Shown: one piece after another, positions 42,521 through 51,908 of the stretch | How the letters are laid out: each line of letters opens with the position of its first letter | Position numbering within the stretch: the stretch's first letter is position 1 | NCBI RefSeq assembly: GCF_007830265.1 | Contig: NZ_VLKE01000001.1 | Location: 6,634,001 to 6,698,000 of the forward strand | Direction of reading: 5' to 3' | Length of the DNA stretch: 64,000 nt | Origin: Micromonospora olivasterospora | Lineage (GTDB): Bacteria; Actinomycetota; Actinomycetes; Mycobacteriales; Micromonosporaceae | Program-made: the position numbers and the translations under genes | The notes under the pieces: generated by a model | The model's database searches: none | What the model was told of the DNA's origin: nothing | The model's input: only the letters and a program-made list of their open reading frames with translations

Positions 42521-45500
42521 CGACTCGGAGCCGAACTCACCGGAGTCGGGCCGCCGTGCGCTGCCGCCGGTCCCCGGCCCGCAGACCGACGCAGGCGCCC
42601 CTGACCGGTGCCGGCACCAGCAGGGCCAGCACCCTGATCGTGCCTGACGGTCTCGCTGCCGGACACCGCGAAATTGATCCCGAACGCCTCCAGGACCAGA
42701 TGCGGCAAAACCTGCGTCAGGCCGGGCACAGACCTCCCCCTGGAATCCAACGCCTGCCGCAACACCTCCAAGGAAGGACTGGACAACTGCAGACGCTGCC
42801 GGAGATCCGTACGCTGAACGATCCGGTCAAGCTCGATGGCCAGATAGTGGCGGACATCATCAACCTCCACCGTCGCCAGACCGAGCGTCTCCGCCACCTG
42901 GCCCCCCGCCCTGTCCAGCACCCGCTGGAAGAAGCCATCCCACGCCCGGGATGCCACGATCTCGGGCGGGGCCAGGGCCGTCGTCGCCGACGGTGGCACC
43001 GGCGTCCGCGGTTCGGCGTCCACCTCCATCACAACAACCCGCCCGGCGCCGGTCGGTGGCTCACCACCGCCGGGATTCAACGGCGCGTCAGAAACCCCCG
43101 ACTCGTAACCGGGGAATCCTGGTGGCACGGCGTAACCATCGCCGTCCGACAGCTGCCCGCCTGCGTCAGAGCCAGCGTCCGCCGGGGGGTGCCACTCCAT
43201 CGCCGCCGGCCGGCCCGGCAACGAATCAGAGACCGGGTCCGACGGGGAGGTGGTGTCCGCCTGCATGGCTTGGGACGGGCCGCGGGGTGGGGTGGTGGAG
43301 GCGAGCAGGATGGCGCTGGGGTCGATGCTGGTCGTGGTGGTCGGCTGCGGGTGTGCGGTGGTGCGGTCGGGAAGGAGGTTGGTGATGGTGGTGGGTCGTC
43401 CGGTGTTGTCGAACGCGGCGAGTCGGGTGCTCGACGCGAACAGGTGCCGCAACCACGGGTCGCGTACCGGATCGGATGGTTCGGGTCGGTCCTCGGCGCC
43501 GGGCACCAGGCCGTCGCGCACCTTGATGGTCGGTGGTCCGGATGGTTGTGGTTGGCTGTGGAGGGCGAACACGTGTTGTGGTTCGTTGGGTGGCGCGGCT
43601 TTGACCACGACCATCGAGCCCGGTGCCGCCCTGAGCGCGGCGAGTACGTCTTCTGGTGTGACTCCGTCGGGGTGGGTGACGCGTTCGGGTGTGGCGTCGA
43701 GGATGTCCAGGAGTTGCGGCCAGCTCGTGGTGGGGGCGAGTCGGCCGTCGGGTCCGAGGATCCGGTCGTCGGATACCGCCCGGTTGCTGGGCCGTCCGTA
43801 GGCGGTGGTGTAGGCGTCGAGGGTGGCCTGGACGCACCACCACCACGGGTCGCGGCTGTCGGGGGCCACCGGTGTCTGATCGATCCAGTCGGCGACCCGC
43901 CGCGCGGACTCGGCCGCCGCGGCGGCCTGCCCGGTCGCCGCGACCGCCGGCTCCGGTGCCGTGCTGGCCGGCTCGCCGCGTCCGGCCGGGTCACCACCGG
44001 CCGAGTCGCCCAACGAGGACACGTCACTGAACGGATCCCTGTCCCCGCTGTCGCGCTTGACCGGGGTCCCATTGATCAACCCGTCTCGCGAAGAGGCGTC
44101 ACCGAACGAGTTCGTGGCCCAGAAATCGCGCCTGACCGGGTCACCATCGACCGAGTCGGCCGACGAGGACACGTCACTGAACGGATCCCTGTCCCCGCTG
44201 TCGGGCTTGGCCGGGTCGCGGCTGATCGGCTCGTCCATTGAGGAGAGGTCACTGACCGTAAAGGTGTCGTCGGGCCTGCCATCGCGGCTGAACATGTCGT
44301 CACCGGAGACGGACATGTCACTGACCGTGAAGGTGTCGTCGGGCCTGTTATCGCGGCTGAAGATGCTGTCGTCGCCGGAGGCGGACGTGTCACTGACCGA
44401 CGTCCTGTCGCTGGTGTGGTCGTGGTTCGGCGTGCCTTCGGTGCGGGGGGCAACACCACCCGGCACCGTACTGGAGGCGCCGGCCGCATCCGGCGTGCCC
44501 GGCGCGCTGGGGGTGGCGGGCGTGGCGTTGCCGGTGGCCTGGGCGAGTACCTGGTGGTATCCGTTGACCCAGTCCCGTTGGAAGGCTCCGGCGAGGGTGT
44601 CATGGTTGGCCGGGGCGACGCCGTACTTGCGGGCCAGGGCGGTGAACTGATCTTCTGCCTGCCTGGTCGCTGCTGCGGTGTGCTGCTCGGGAGTCACCGG
44701 CGCCGGCGGCAGGTCGGTAGGCCGGTGTGCCGGGGTGTCCGTGCCGGATGGGGTGGTGTGCGGTGCGGTGGTGTCGGGGATGGCCGCGGCCGTGACCCGG
44801 GCGGGCAGGTCGGTGAACGCCTGCCGGACCACGTCCGCCACGGCGTTGACCTGCGCGGCGTCGGGCCTGACCACCGCAGCCGACGGCACGGCGGGCGGCA
44901 CGGCCAGTGGTGCGGCGGGTAGTGGGGTGGCGGGTAGGGGGGTGGCGCCGAGGATCGCGTCGAGGCTGCGGTCCACGTGGGCCCGCACCTGCCGCTCGAC
45001 CGCGGCGCGCACGACCTCCGACGGTGGTGTCGCCGCCCCGGAACCCCCCGGCACGCCAGCAGCCCCCGGCACGCCAGCGCCCCCCGGCGGGATGACGCCG
45101 CCTGGCGGGACGACGCCGCCTGGCAGGGGGACGGTCGCCGGTGTGCCCGTGGTGAAGTACTGGTCGAGGTGGTGCCCGACGGCCAGGTGCGCGATCGAGC
45201 GCAACGCCTGCCGGTCGAACTCCCCGGGCAGCGCCGCGACGACCTGCTCGGGGCGTACCGCCGCGGGGATCTGCCCGCCCGCCGGGACCTGCCCCGCGAG
45301 GGTTTCGGTGACCTGGGCGACCGCCCGGTCCCGGACACCGAACAGGAACTGGTCGGTCAGGGCGGTGGCGGGCAGACCGACCTGAGACAGGAAAACGGGC
45401 ACGGCCGGGTCGTTCTGCCGGGCGTCGGCCCACTCGGTGAACACCCGCTCGACCGGCACCGGAAGCGCGGCCAGGAACTGCCGCGCCGGCCCCGTCCCGG

Positions 45501-46791
45501 CCAACAACCCACCGTAGCGGTCCGCCAGATCCTGCTGGAACCGCTGCCACTGCTCCACCACCGGCCCACCCGCTGCCGCGACCCACGCCGGCACCGGCGC
45601 AGCCGGCATCGACCACGACGGCACCGACCACGACGGCACCGACAGGTCCAGGTGCGGCGCGGGCAGGTCCAGCTTCGGCGTGGGCAGGTTCGCTGCCGGC
45701 AGCAGCGGCGGCGGGGGCGGCGGGGTCTGCCAGCCGGTCACCGCAGGCTTCGGGTCGTCGACCCCAGCCTCGTACCCGGTGGACGTGTCCCCACCCACCG
45801 GTGTCGGCCCCACCGGCAGGACCGGCTTACCGTCCGGCGTGAACGCGAGGTGAGGCACCTGCACCCGAGGCTGCATCACGGCGCGACTCACGACCAGCCC
45901 GAGCCCGCTCGCGGCCGCCCCGCCCGCCCCCGAAATCGCCCCGGACAGAAGATCCGCACCAAGATTATTGGGGTCCCAGTACCCCTCGACCATCAAGCTG
46001 GCACCGATACCGAACAGCCCCTCCCCGAGGGTCTCCGTCACCGGCCGCGACAGCACATCGGTCAGCAGATGCTTGGTGGCATCCGACACGCCCAGCTTGC
46101 CGACCGCGCCCGCGACAACACCAGCGGCCCTGCCCAACGCCGGCCCGCCCACCGTGCCGAGGAACGCCACCGCCCCCGCGAACGCCGCCTGCTTACCGAC
46201 CGTCGACCAGTTCACCCCCGGCTGCAGACCATCGGTCATCATCGACACCTCGGCCAGCAACGCAGAACCCGGCATGAACAACATCTGCATCGCCGTGCCA
46301 CTCGCCGCCGACCGCACCAACGCCGACCGCAGAATCGCCTGAATGATCGTCCGCGTCTGCGCGACGTGCGCCGCCGCCCCCACCGGATTCCAGAACCACA
46401 TCGCCGCGGCGACAGCGAACTCGGCAATCATGAAGTTGAACATGGCCAACGCCGTACGCTTGCCGACCTCCGTCTCCACGAAGAACTTCTTCTCCGCATC
46501 GACCACGGCGAGCATCAGGTCGGCCGTCTCGGCCATCTTCCTCACAAACGGAGCGGTCTGCGCCACGAACCGGTCGAAGGCCTCACCCTCCCCCGCCTGC
46601 CGGACCGCCCTGATCGTCTGCTCCAGCAACGGACCCAGCACCGTACGCACCCGAAGCGCCAGCGTTCCCAGCGTGCCGATGTCATCCCGCAACAACGGCA
46701 GCTCCGCCCGGGACACCCTCATCCCGGTGAACGCTTCCAAAGCCCGCAACCAGCTCTCGTCGAGCTCAATGGTCGGACCGGCGGCGGCCAA
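42439..46791 (-). CDS. Giant toxin-like protein 2, N-terminal part (CpnT-N-like, papain-like domain)
   Basis: 1450 codons from a TTG at 46791 preceded by GGAAGGAGCG, as in giant 1. Residues 1-330 parallel giant 1 (ALEAFTGMRVSRAELPLLRD, then MWFWNPVGAAAHVA), a CpnT-N/WXG100-like export domain. Residues 340-640 are Pro- and Gly-rich and also shared. Residues 780-960 are Asp/Ser-rich repeats (DPFSDVSS, TFTVSDMSVSGDD). Residues 975-1110 form a papain-fold toxin or deaminase-like candidate: WWWCVQATLDAYTTAYGRP with Cys986, PQHVFALH with His1073 and TIKVRDGLVPG with an Asp. A helical domain (FFQRVLDRAGGQVAETLG) follows. After about residue 1397 the frame becomes meaningless. One extra C in the run 42597-42600 would join the next frame and give exactly 2739 residues. 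Confidence 0.85.
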   Translation of the reverse strand: MAAAGPTIELDESWLRALEAFTGMRVSRAELPLLRDDIGTLGTLALRVRTVLGPLLEQTIRAVRQAGEGEAFDRFVAQTAPFVRKMAETADLMLAVVDAEKKFFVETEVGKRTALAMFNFMIAEFAVAAAMWFWNPVGAAAHVAQTRTIIQAILRSALVRSAASGTAMQMLFMPGSALLAEVSMMTDGLQPGVNWSTVGKQAAFAGAVAFLGTVGGPALGRAAGVVAGAVGKLGVSDATKHLLTDVLSRPVTETLGEGLFGIGASLMVEGYWDPNNLGADLLSGAISGAGGAAASGLGLVVSRAVMQPRVQVPHLAFTPDGKPVLPVGPTPVGGDTSTGYEAGVDDPKPAVTGWQTPPPPPPLLPAANLPTPKLDLPAPHLDLSVPSWSVPSWSMPAAPVPAWVAAAGGPVVEQWQRFQQDLADRYGGLLAGTGPARQFLAALPVPVERVFTEWADARQNDPAVPVFLSQVGLPATALTDQFLFGVRDRAVAQVTETLAGQVPAGGQIPAAVRPEQVVAALPGEFDRQALRSIAHLAVGHHLDQYFTTGTPATVPLPGGVVPPGGVIPPGGAGVPGAAGVPGGSGAATPPSEVVRAAVERQVRAHVDRSLDAILGATPLPATPLPAAPLAVPPAVPSAAVVRPDAAQVNAVADVVRQAFTDLPARVTAAAIPDTTAPHTTPSGTDTPAHRPTDLPPAPVTPEQHTAAATRQAEDQFTALARKYGVAPANHDTLAGAFQRDWVNGYHQVLAQATGNATPATPSAPGTPDAAGASSTVPGGVAPRTEGTPNHDHTSDRTSVSDTSASGDDSIFSRDNRPDDTFTVSDMSVSGDDMFSRDGRPDDTFTVSDLSSMDEPISRDPAKPDSGDRDPFSDVSSSADSVDGDPVRRDFWATNSFGDASSRDGLINGTPVKRDSGDRDPFSDVSSLGDSAGGDPAGRGEPASTAPEPAVAATGQAAAAAESARRVADWIDQTPVAPDSRDPWWWCVQATLDAYTTAYGRPSNRAVSDDRILGPDGRLAPTTSWPQLLDILDATPERVTHPDGVTPEDVLAALRAAPGSMVVVKAAPPNEPQHVFALHSQPQPSGPPTIKVRDGLVPGAEDRPEPSDPVRDPWLRHLFASSTRLAAFDNTGRPTTITNLLPDRTTAHPQPTTTTSIDPSAILLASTTPPRGPSQAMQADTTSPSDPVSDSLPGRPAAMEWHPPADAGSDAGGQLSDGDGYAVPPGFPGYESGVSDAPLNPGGGEPPTGAGRVVVMEVDAEPRTPVPPSATTALAPPEIVASRAWDGFFQRVLDRAGGQVAETLGLATVEVDDVRHYLAIELDRIVQRTDLRQRLQLSSPSLEVLRQALDSRGRSVPGLTQVLPHLVLEAFGINFAVSGSETVRHDQGAGPAGAGTGQGRLRRSAGRGPAAAHGGPTPVSSAPSRWSRMQALGRDFQLMWQPGGRRGTRRS

Positions 46792-46959
46792 CGCGCAACG
46801 CTCCTTCCCCGCCCCGGATCAGCCGCGCCGACCGCCGCTCATATCCGGAACCACATCAGCGCCGGCCCCCTCCGTGGCGACCCCGACGATGACGGAGGCC
46901 CTGCTCACCGCCCACAGGACGACCGGCGAGATCGCCCACAAGGACGTCAAAAGCCCCGG

Positions 46960-47162
46960 CCCAGGCCACCCGGCGGCGGCACACCGAGCGCACGAACGCC
47001 CGACACAACGCCCTCAACCCGCTACAACGCTGCCACGAACGCAAAGAAGACGTGGCCAACGCTCACTTCAACCTCGCCGATGCCATCGTCACCATCCGTA
47101 GCCTCATCCGCCAGGCATGGTTCTTGTACCGGTGGAACACCCGCCCCACCCGCCGACCATGA
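46960..47162 (+). pseudogene. IS transposase C-terminal fragment (IS5-like group)
   Basis: The frame reads RRHTERTNARHNALNPLQRC, HERKEDVANAHFNLADAIVT and IRSLIRQAWFLYRWNTRPTR, ending RRP-stop. I recognise this as the C-terminus of an actinobacterial IS5/IS1182-like transposase (RTNAWHN...DLADAIITVRNLIRQAW-LYRW-TRP). The catalytic region is missing. It lies upstream of giant 2 on the opposite strand. Confidence 0.7.
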
Positions 47163-47732
47163 AGGCCACCCACCTGCGCGACCGCTCAGCCAGTTGACCG
47201 AAAATGCCGAACACGATGCCGCCCCAGCAACTCCACCCGCTGCGCCAGCCTCGTTGAAGGGCACCTCTTCACTCATGACGCCGCCCGCATCTCGGCCCGC
47301 AGTCCCTCGTCGCCCGACACGCTCACCCTTACCTCCTCTGCAATCTCACGGCCGGGCCGTAGCAGCGGGTTCACTCGGCGCAACAACGTTCAACGACCCC
47401 GGTACCGGCGGCGTCCGTCCGCCCCCATCGTCGCCTGCCAGATCGGCACCGCCCTCGCCGCCCGCACCGAACGGGCCTCGCTCGTCGGCGAGCCGGCCCG
47501 GCAGCGCCGCGACCGTCGCGGCCCGACGCTCCAGCTCGGCGTCCGTCACGGTCCGCAGGCCGGCGCGGTACCGGTCCAGCACCGCGGTCACGTCCAGCGG
47601 TCGGGGTCGTCATCCCGTCACCCCCAGCACCCGCACCAAGGCCCGTGCCGTGCCACAACTCGTCGCACATGCTGTGAGGGGGCTGTCTCGCCAACGGCCC
47701 TGTCTCACATTCGGTGGTGACGGAGGGTGCTG
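47163..47732. other. Interval with only weak frames
   Basis: I see no solid gene. A minus-strand frame at 47346-47591 starts TAVLDRYRAGLRTVTDAELE then RRAATVAALPGRL, which looks protein-like for about 45 residues before turning into low-complexity sequence. It may be a decayed gene. Another minus-strand start, SEEVPFNEAGAAGG (47276), runs into the IS fragment. Confidence 0.35.
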
Positions 47733-48125
47733 CTATCCGAGGAGGATGCGGTGGCGAAGCAGGGTGAAGCCCGCTCGTCCGTGCATTTGGCGTGCGATCC
47801 GCTTGGTCTTGGTGTTGACGCCTTCGGTGGGACCGTTGCTGTAGGGAAGCGTGAGCGCGGCGTTCACGGCGTCGCGGTCCCGTTCCAGACCCCTGGTGAA
47901 GGCGTGCAGGTGAGGTAGATCGACCGCGCGGACTTGGCCGATCCAGAGCGAGAGCCGGTCGGCGTTTCCTGGCTGAGGCGTCAGGAGTTCAGCGAAGCCC
48001 CCGACAACGGTGGCCAGCCTGGTCATTTCTGGGCAGGCTGCGGTGAGCCGTGCGAGAAGGTCTCGATGCTCGGGCTTGAGGTTGTCGGGCCTGGTGAGGA
48101 TCATCCGGGCGAGCCGGCGCGGGGA
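47733..48125 (-). pseudogene. ISL3-family transposase, C-terminal fragment
   Basis: The frame reads SPRRLARMILTRPDNLKPEH, LLARLTAACPEMTRLATVVG, LSLWIGQVRAVDLPHLHAFT, ALTLPYSNGPTEGVNTKTKR and GRAGFTLLRHRILLG. The Glu of the DDE triad lies in GPTEGVN. The N-terminal zinc region and the first Asp are missing. It belongs to a different ISL3 subgroup from the gene at 20192. Confidence 0.88.
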
Positions 48126-48253
48126 GATGTGGCTGCGGTCGGCGTCCGCGCGGCCTGTTCGGAAAACAAACGGTGACCACGTCGGGTGAGGGCCGCGCGG
48201 CATCGACCCGGGACCCTGTCATCGGTCCGGGCTGTGGGCGTTGGTCCTTGAGG

Positions 48254-49606
48254 TCAGGCGGCGGGTTGCAGGCTGACGGTGTGGCCGAGGATTTCGAGTT
48301 GGTGGACCAGGCTTCGGATTTTGCGGTCGGTGTTGACGCGGCGGGTGTGGAAGTCCGGGCCCAGGTCACGGAACCGGATGGTGGGGTCGGCCAGCAGGTG
48401 CCAGACGATGACCAGGATGGATCTGGCGACGGCGACCAGGGCTTTGAGTTTTCCTCGGCGTTTGACCAGGCGCCGGTACCGCTCACCGAGGAACGTGTCG
48501 GTTTTCGCGGCCGCGGCGGCGGCCTCCCCGAGGATTCCTTTGAGATACGGGTTGCCCTTGCCGGTCTTCCCGCCGCGCTGTCTGGCCCCGGACTGGATCG
48601 TGCGCGGGGACAGTTTTGCCCAGGACACCAGGTGCCCCGCGGTGGGGAACTGGGCCATGTCCAGGCCGAGTTCGGCGATGATGACCTGGGCGGTGTGCTT
48701 GGCGATGCCGGGTACCTCGTCCAGCCGCGCGATCACCGGCAGGGTGGTGGTGGGCTGCTGCTCGGATCCGCCACCGCCGGTGTCGGTGGGTGCCTGGTCG
48801 CTTGCTGCGGCGGTGGGCATCGCCGCGATCAGTTCATCGATGGTGGTGGTCAGCCGCTGGATCTGGGTGTCGAGCCTGTCGACCTGGTCGAGCAGGATCC
48901 GGGCCAGGTCGGCGTGGTGGGCGTCGAAGCGGCCGTCCAAGGCCTGGACCAGAGCTGCGTGTTTGACCCGCATCCGGCCCCGGGCCAGCGCGGCCAACTG
49001 CTTCGGGTCGTTGTTCCCGGCGATCAACGCCTCGATCATGTCCCGGCCCGGCTTGCCGAAGATGTCGGTGGCCACCGTCGACAGTTTGATCAGCGCGTCC
49101 TCCAGGAGTTTTTCCATGCGCTGCTTGTTGCGGGTCCGGTCGCGGGTCAGGTCCAGCCGCAGCCGGGTGTAGTCCCGCAGCCGACGGATGTCCGCCGGGG
49201 GCACGAACGAGGGGCGCAGCATGCCCCGCTCGTTGAGCTTCGCCAGCCACACCGCGTCCAGCTTGTCCGTTTCCGGCCGGCCGGAGACCTGCTTGACGTC
49301 GCTGGCGTTGACCAGCCACACGCACAGCCCGGCGGCCTCCAACAGGTAGAAGAACGGCCGCCAATAATCCGACGTCGACTCCAGGACGACCCGCTCGATG
49401 CACTGCTCGACCAGGTGCGCGGCCAACTCGCAGATCGCGTTGGTAGTGGCCGCCACATCCCACACCAGGGTGACCCGGCTGCCGGCCTTCGACTCATGCG
49501 GCACGCGGGTGCACACCTTCCCGGATGCCTTGGCCACATCGATCGCGGCGACCCGTTCCAGTCGCTGCTCATGCTCCTCGTCCTCGATCTGCTCGGGGAC
49601 TCCCAT
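48254..49606 (-). CDS. IS110-family transposase
   Basis: 450 residues from the ATG at 49606; upstream codons do not look conserved. The N-terminal RuvC-like DEDD domain has RVAAIDVAKASGKVC (Asp), RVVLESTSDYWRPFFYLLEA (Glu) and RPETDKLDAVWLAKLNERGM (Asp-x-x-Asp). The C-terminal Tnp-IS116/110 domain has LDEVPGIAKHTAQVIIAELG, the catalytic-Ser region FPTAGHLVSWAKLSPRTIQS and KGNPYLKGILGEAA. IS110 enzymes insert DNA guided by a bridge RNA. The element lies in a GIY-YIG-like gene. Confidence 0.93.
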   Translation of the reverse strand: MGVPEQIEDEEHEQRLERVAAIDVAKASGKVCTRVPHESKAGSRVTLVWDVAATTNAICELAAHLVEQCIERVVLESTSDYWRPFFYLLEAAGLCVWLVNASDVKQVSGRPETDKLDAVWLAKLNERGMLRPSFVPPADIRRLRDYTRLRLDLTRDRTRNKQRMEKLLEDALIKLSTVATDIFGKPGRDMIEALIAGNNDPKQLAALARGRMRVKHAALVQALDGRFDAHHADLARILLDQVDRLDTQIQRLTTTIDELIAAMPTAAASDQAPTDTGGGGSEQQPTTTLPVIARLDEVPGIAKHTAQVIIAELGLDMAQFPTAGHLVSWAKLSPRTIQSGARQRGGKTGKGNPYLKGILGEAAAAAAKTDTFLGERYRRLVKRRGKLKALVAVARSILVIVWHLLADPTIRFRDLGPDFHTRRVNTDRKIRSLVHQLEILGHTVSLQPAA

Positions 49607-49844
49607 CACCGGCACACGCGCTCCTTCACTGAACTTGCCGATAGGGTGGGTGGGCTGCCCGGGGGCCTCGGTAGGGGAGCCGAAATTCTGTTCGGCGTGC
49701 TCGAAGCAACAGTGTGTGACCCTTCTGGTCAAAGCCCCGGCGCCAGACTGAGACACGGCCTCAACGACCAAGGATGCGTCGGCGTCGACGGGCAACCCGG
49801 CCCCATTTTTCACGCCATCGTGGCGTCCCCAGGGGGTCAGGGTG
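49607..49844 (-). other. IS110 left-end non-coding region, candidate bridge-RNA locus
   Basis: About 240 bp lie between the IS110 start codon and the point where the GIY-YIG-like frame resumes. It is GC-rich with several short inverted repeats (for example GCCGGGGC/GCCCCGGC-type arms around 49733-49800). In IS110 elements this upstream end encodes the bridge RNA. I infer the location only; loops were not modelled. Confidence 0.4.
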
Positions 49845-50114
49845 ACTGAGATGGTTGCGCAAGATCCGCCCCCGTAGGCTGGTCGCCCGTCCGAGGTACA
49901 GCAGCCGTAACGACGGGACGTTCTCATTCGGCAGCCCTGGGAGGTCGGGAAAGACCGAGGGAGCAGCCCACCAGGCGTAGACACCGCTGCCACGGCTGAG
50001 CCGCTTGACAGCGACGTTGAGCTCGACAGGCACGCCGGAGAGTAGCCACAGGGCGTCGTCGACGCGGGCTTCGTCGGTCGGGACGTCGTCGGGTCGTCGT
50101 TCGGAAATGGTCAT
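49845..50114 (-). pseudogene. GIY-YIG-like nuclease, N-terminal fragment
   Basis: From the ATG at 50114 (ISERRPDDVPTDEARVDDAL) the frame reads GSGVYAWWAAPSVFPDLPG then SLRLLYLGRATSLRGRILRN HLS. The pair GVYAWW...LLYLGRA with a following Arg-x-Arg and His fits the N-terminal GIY...YIG strand pair of a small nuclease family seen in actinomycetes. The catalytic Glu and Asn region is missing, because the frame ends where IS110 begins. Confidence 0.6.
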
Positions 50115-50360
50115 CAAGCCCCATCGTAGGTCCCAGGTGGATCGTGGCCGGGACCGGAAGGCCGGATGCCCCCGAAACGGCACCTGTACCAGCCCGGCGG
50201 GACGCTGCCTAACGCGCCTCGCGGCAGATCCGCGCAGCCGAGTTGCGACATTCCGATCTTGTGCGGCGGCGGGTGGGAATGGCCGAATGTACGACGGCTC
50301 TGGCGCCGGCGTGAACTTGTGGCTGAGGGGCCGGGACGGTCGCTCGGCCAGGCTTTGGGA

Positions 50361-51407
50361 ATGTCATGGAACGGTTTGAGAGACGTCGGCACAATTGACG
50401 GCGGCCGGCCCCGGCCCGCCGCGCCTCAGGCGCGGAAGCGCGTCGTCGCGCTCGATGTGCTTCGGGGCTTCGCCCTGTGCGGGATCCTGCTGGCGAACGT
50501 GAAGCCGATCGCCCACCGCGGCGGCGAACTCGGCACCGAGCAGGTACCGGAGACGACTGCGGCGTGGGTGCTGCATCTGCTGGTCGACCAGCGATTCTTT
50601 CCGATCTTCTCGTTGCTGTTCGGCGTCGGCTTCTCGCTGTTGCTGGAGTCGGCGCAGGCGCGGGCCCGGCAACCGCGAGTGGTGCTGCTGCGCCGGCTGC
50701 TGGCACTGCTGGCCGTGGGCCTTGTCCACTTCCTGGTGCTGTGGAAGGGCGACATCCTCGCCGTGTATGCGACGCTCGGCCTGCTGGTCCTGCTGCCCTC
50801 CACATGGCTGCCGCGGCGCGTGGTGGCGATCGCCGCCGGGGTGCTCATCGTGCTGTCGGTGGGTCTGCTCGGCGGCTGGTACTCGGTGGTTCCCGGTCTG
50901 TTCCTGCTCGGTTCGGCACTGGCCCGGTACGGCGTGCTCAAAAGGATCGACTCGGGCCCACGTACCACTGCGGTGTTGGGGTTGATCTTTGCCCTTGCCG
51001 CCGTGCCCACGACGGTGATCCAGTTGCGCGCCGGCTCGCCCGCCGCTGCGTTCAGGATCGCCTATCCGGCGGCCGGTTTGCTGACCGCCGGTGCCTACGT
51101 GTGCGGGATGTTGCTGCTGCTCAGGACACGGCTGGCCGGGCCGTTGACCGCCGTATTCCGGCCGCTGGGACGAATGGCGCTGACGAACTATCTGACCGCG
51201 ACGATGCTGGTGCTGGCGATCTCCGGCGTGGTCGGCGACTCGGACCGCTGGCCGGTCGGCGGGGTGGTCGCGGTCGCCGCGGCGGTCCTCCTGGTGCAGT
51301 GGATGTGGTCGGTAGTCTGGCTGCGCCGGTGCCACCAGGGGCCGGTCGAGTGGCTGTGGCGTTGGGTGACGTGGTGGCAGCGGCCGCCGCTGCGGCGCCC
51401 GCGATGA
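50361..51407 (+). CDS. DUF418/YeiB-like membrane protein
   Basis: 348 residues from the ATG at 50361. The start RVVALDVLRGFALCGILLAN is the hallmark N-terminus of YeiB/DUF418 proteins. Then come FPIFSLLFGVGFSLLLESAQ, RRLLALLAVGLVHFLVLWKG and about eight helices, ending with GRMALTNYLTATMLVLAISG and WLRRCHQGPVEWLWRWVTWW. Function in the family is not firmly known; acyltransferase-like transport has been proposed. It stands alone next to a truncated kinase-like fragment. Confidence 0.88.
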   Translation: MSWNGLRDVGTIDGGRPRPAAPQARKRVVALDVLRGFALCGILLANVKPIAHRGGELGTEQVPETTAAWVLHLLVDQRFFPIFSLLFGVGFSLLLESAQARARQPRVVLLRRLLALLAVGLVHFLVLWKGDILAVYATLGLLVLLPSTWLPRRVVAIAAGVLIVLSVGLLGGWYSVVPGLFLLGSALARYGVLKRIDSGPRTTAVLGLIFALAAVPTTVIQLRAGSPAAAFRIAYPAAGLLTAGAYVCGMLLLLRTRLAGPLTAVFRPLGRMALTNYLTATMLVLAISGVVGDSDRWPVGGVVAVAAAVLLVQWMWSVVWLRRCHQGPVEWLWRWVTWWQRPPLRRPR

Positions 51408-51442
51408 TTGGGCGCTGCTCCGGACCGAGCATGAGAGGCATC

Positions 51443-51825
51443 ATGATTCTCGCCGGAAGGCGTACCGGCCTGCGTCGGGCCGGCGTGCCGAGCGTGCTGG
51501 CCGAGGCCGCGTTCGGAGTGCTGCTCGCCGCCGGTCTCGCCCTTGAGGTGGCGGTGGTGCTGAACCGCCGCCCGGCCTGGCCGGTGGGCGCGGCGCTGGT
51601 GCTGATCACGGCAGCGGTGTGCGGGGCGGCGCTGCTGCGACGACGGTTCCCCGCTCGGGCGGCGGCCGCGGCGATCGTCTTGTGCGCGGCCGCCGAGCTG
51701 ATCGACTGGCAGCCCGACCAGCAGGGCCAACCCGCCCCGGTCGCCTTCCTGGCGCTACTGGTGGTGGTCGCCTCCGCAGTGCGGCTCGTGCCCGGTGCGG
51801 CCGGTGCCGTCGCGGTCGCCGCGTC
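51443..51825 (+). pseudogene. Membrane-domain fragment, possibly from a sensor kinase
   Basis: From MILAGRRTGLRRAG the frame shows four or five helices (LAEAAFGVLLAAGLALEVAV, VGAALVLITAAVCGAALLRR, AAAAIVLCAAAELIDW, VAFLALLVVVASAVRLVPGA). This layout resembles the input domain of actinobacterial DesK/NarL-type kinases. No kinase core follows; the frame decays near the DUF6069 gene. Truncation during duplication of the sigma module is possible. Confidence 0.45.
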
Positions 51826-51908
51826 GTGCGGGTCTCCTTCGTCACGCCCCCGGCGGGTGGGACTGAAGCGTCGACCCGGCGAAGGGCGGTGGCACGGTTC
51901 GAGCCGGG

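Noticed and set aside
47346..47591. A small gene starting TAVLDRYRAGLRTV
   Set aside because: Protein-like for about 45 residues, then low-complexity; no start context or family. Kept only as a note in the interval entry.
44977..47844. A 955-codon plus-strand open frame over giant gene 2
   Set aside because: Antisense of the CpnT-N-like region. It is Arg/His/Gln-rich without domains and runs through IS debris.
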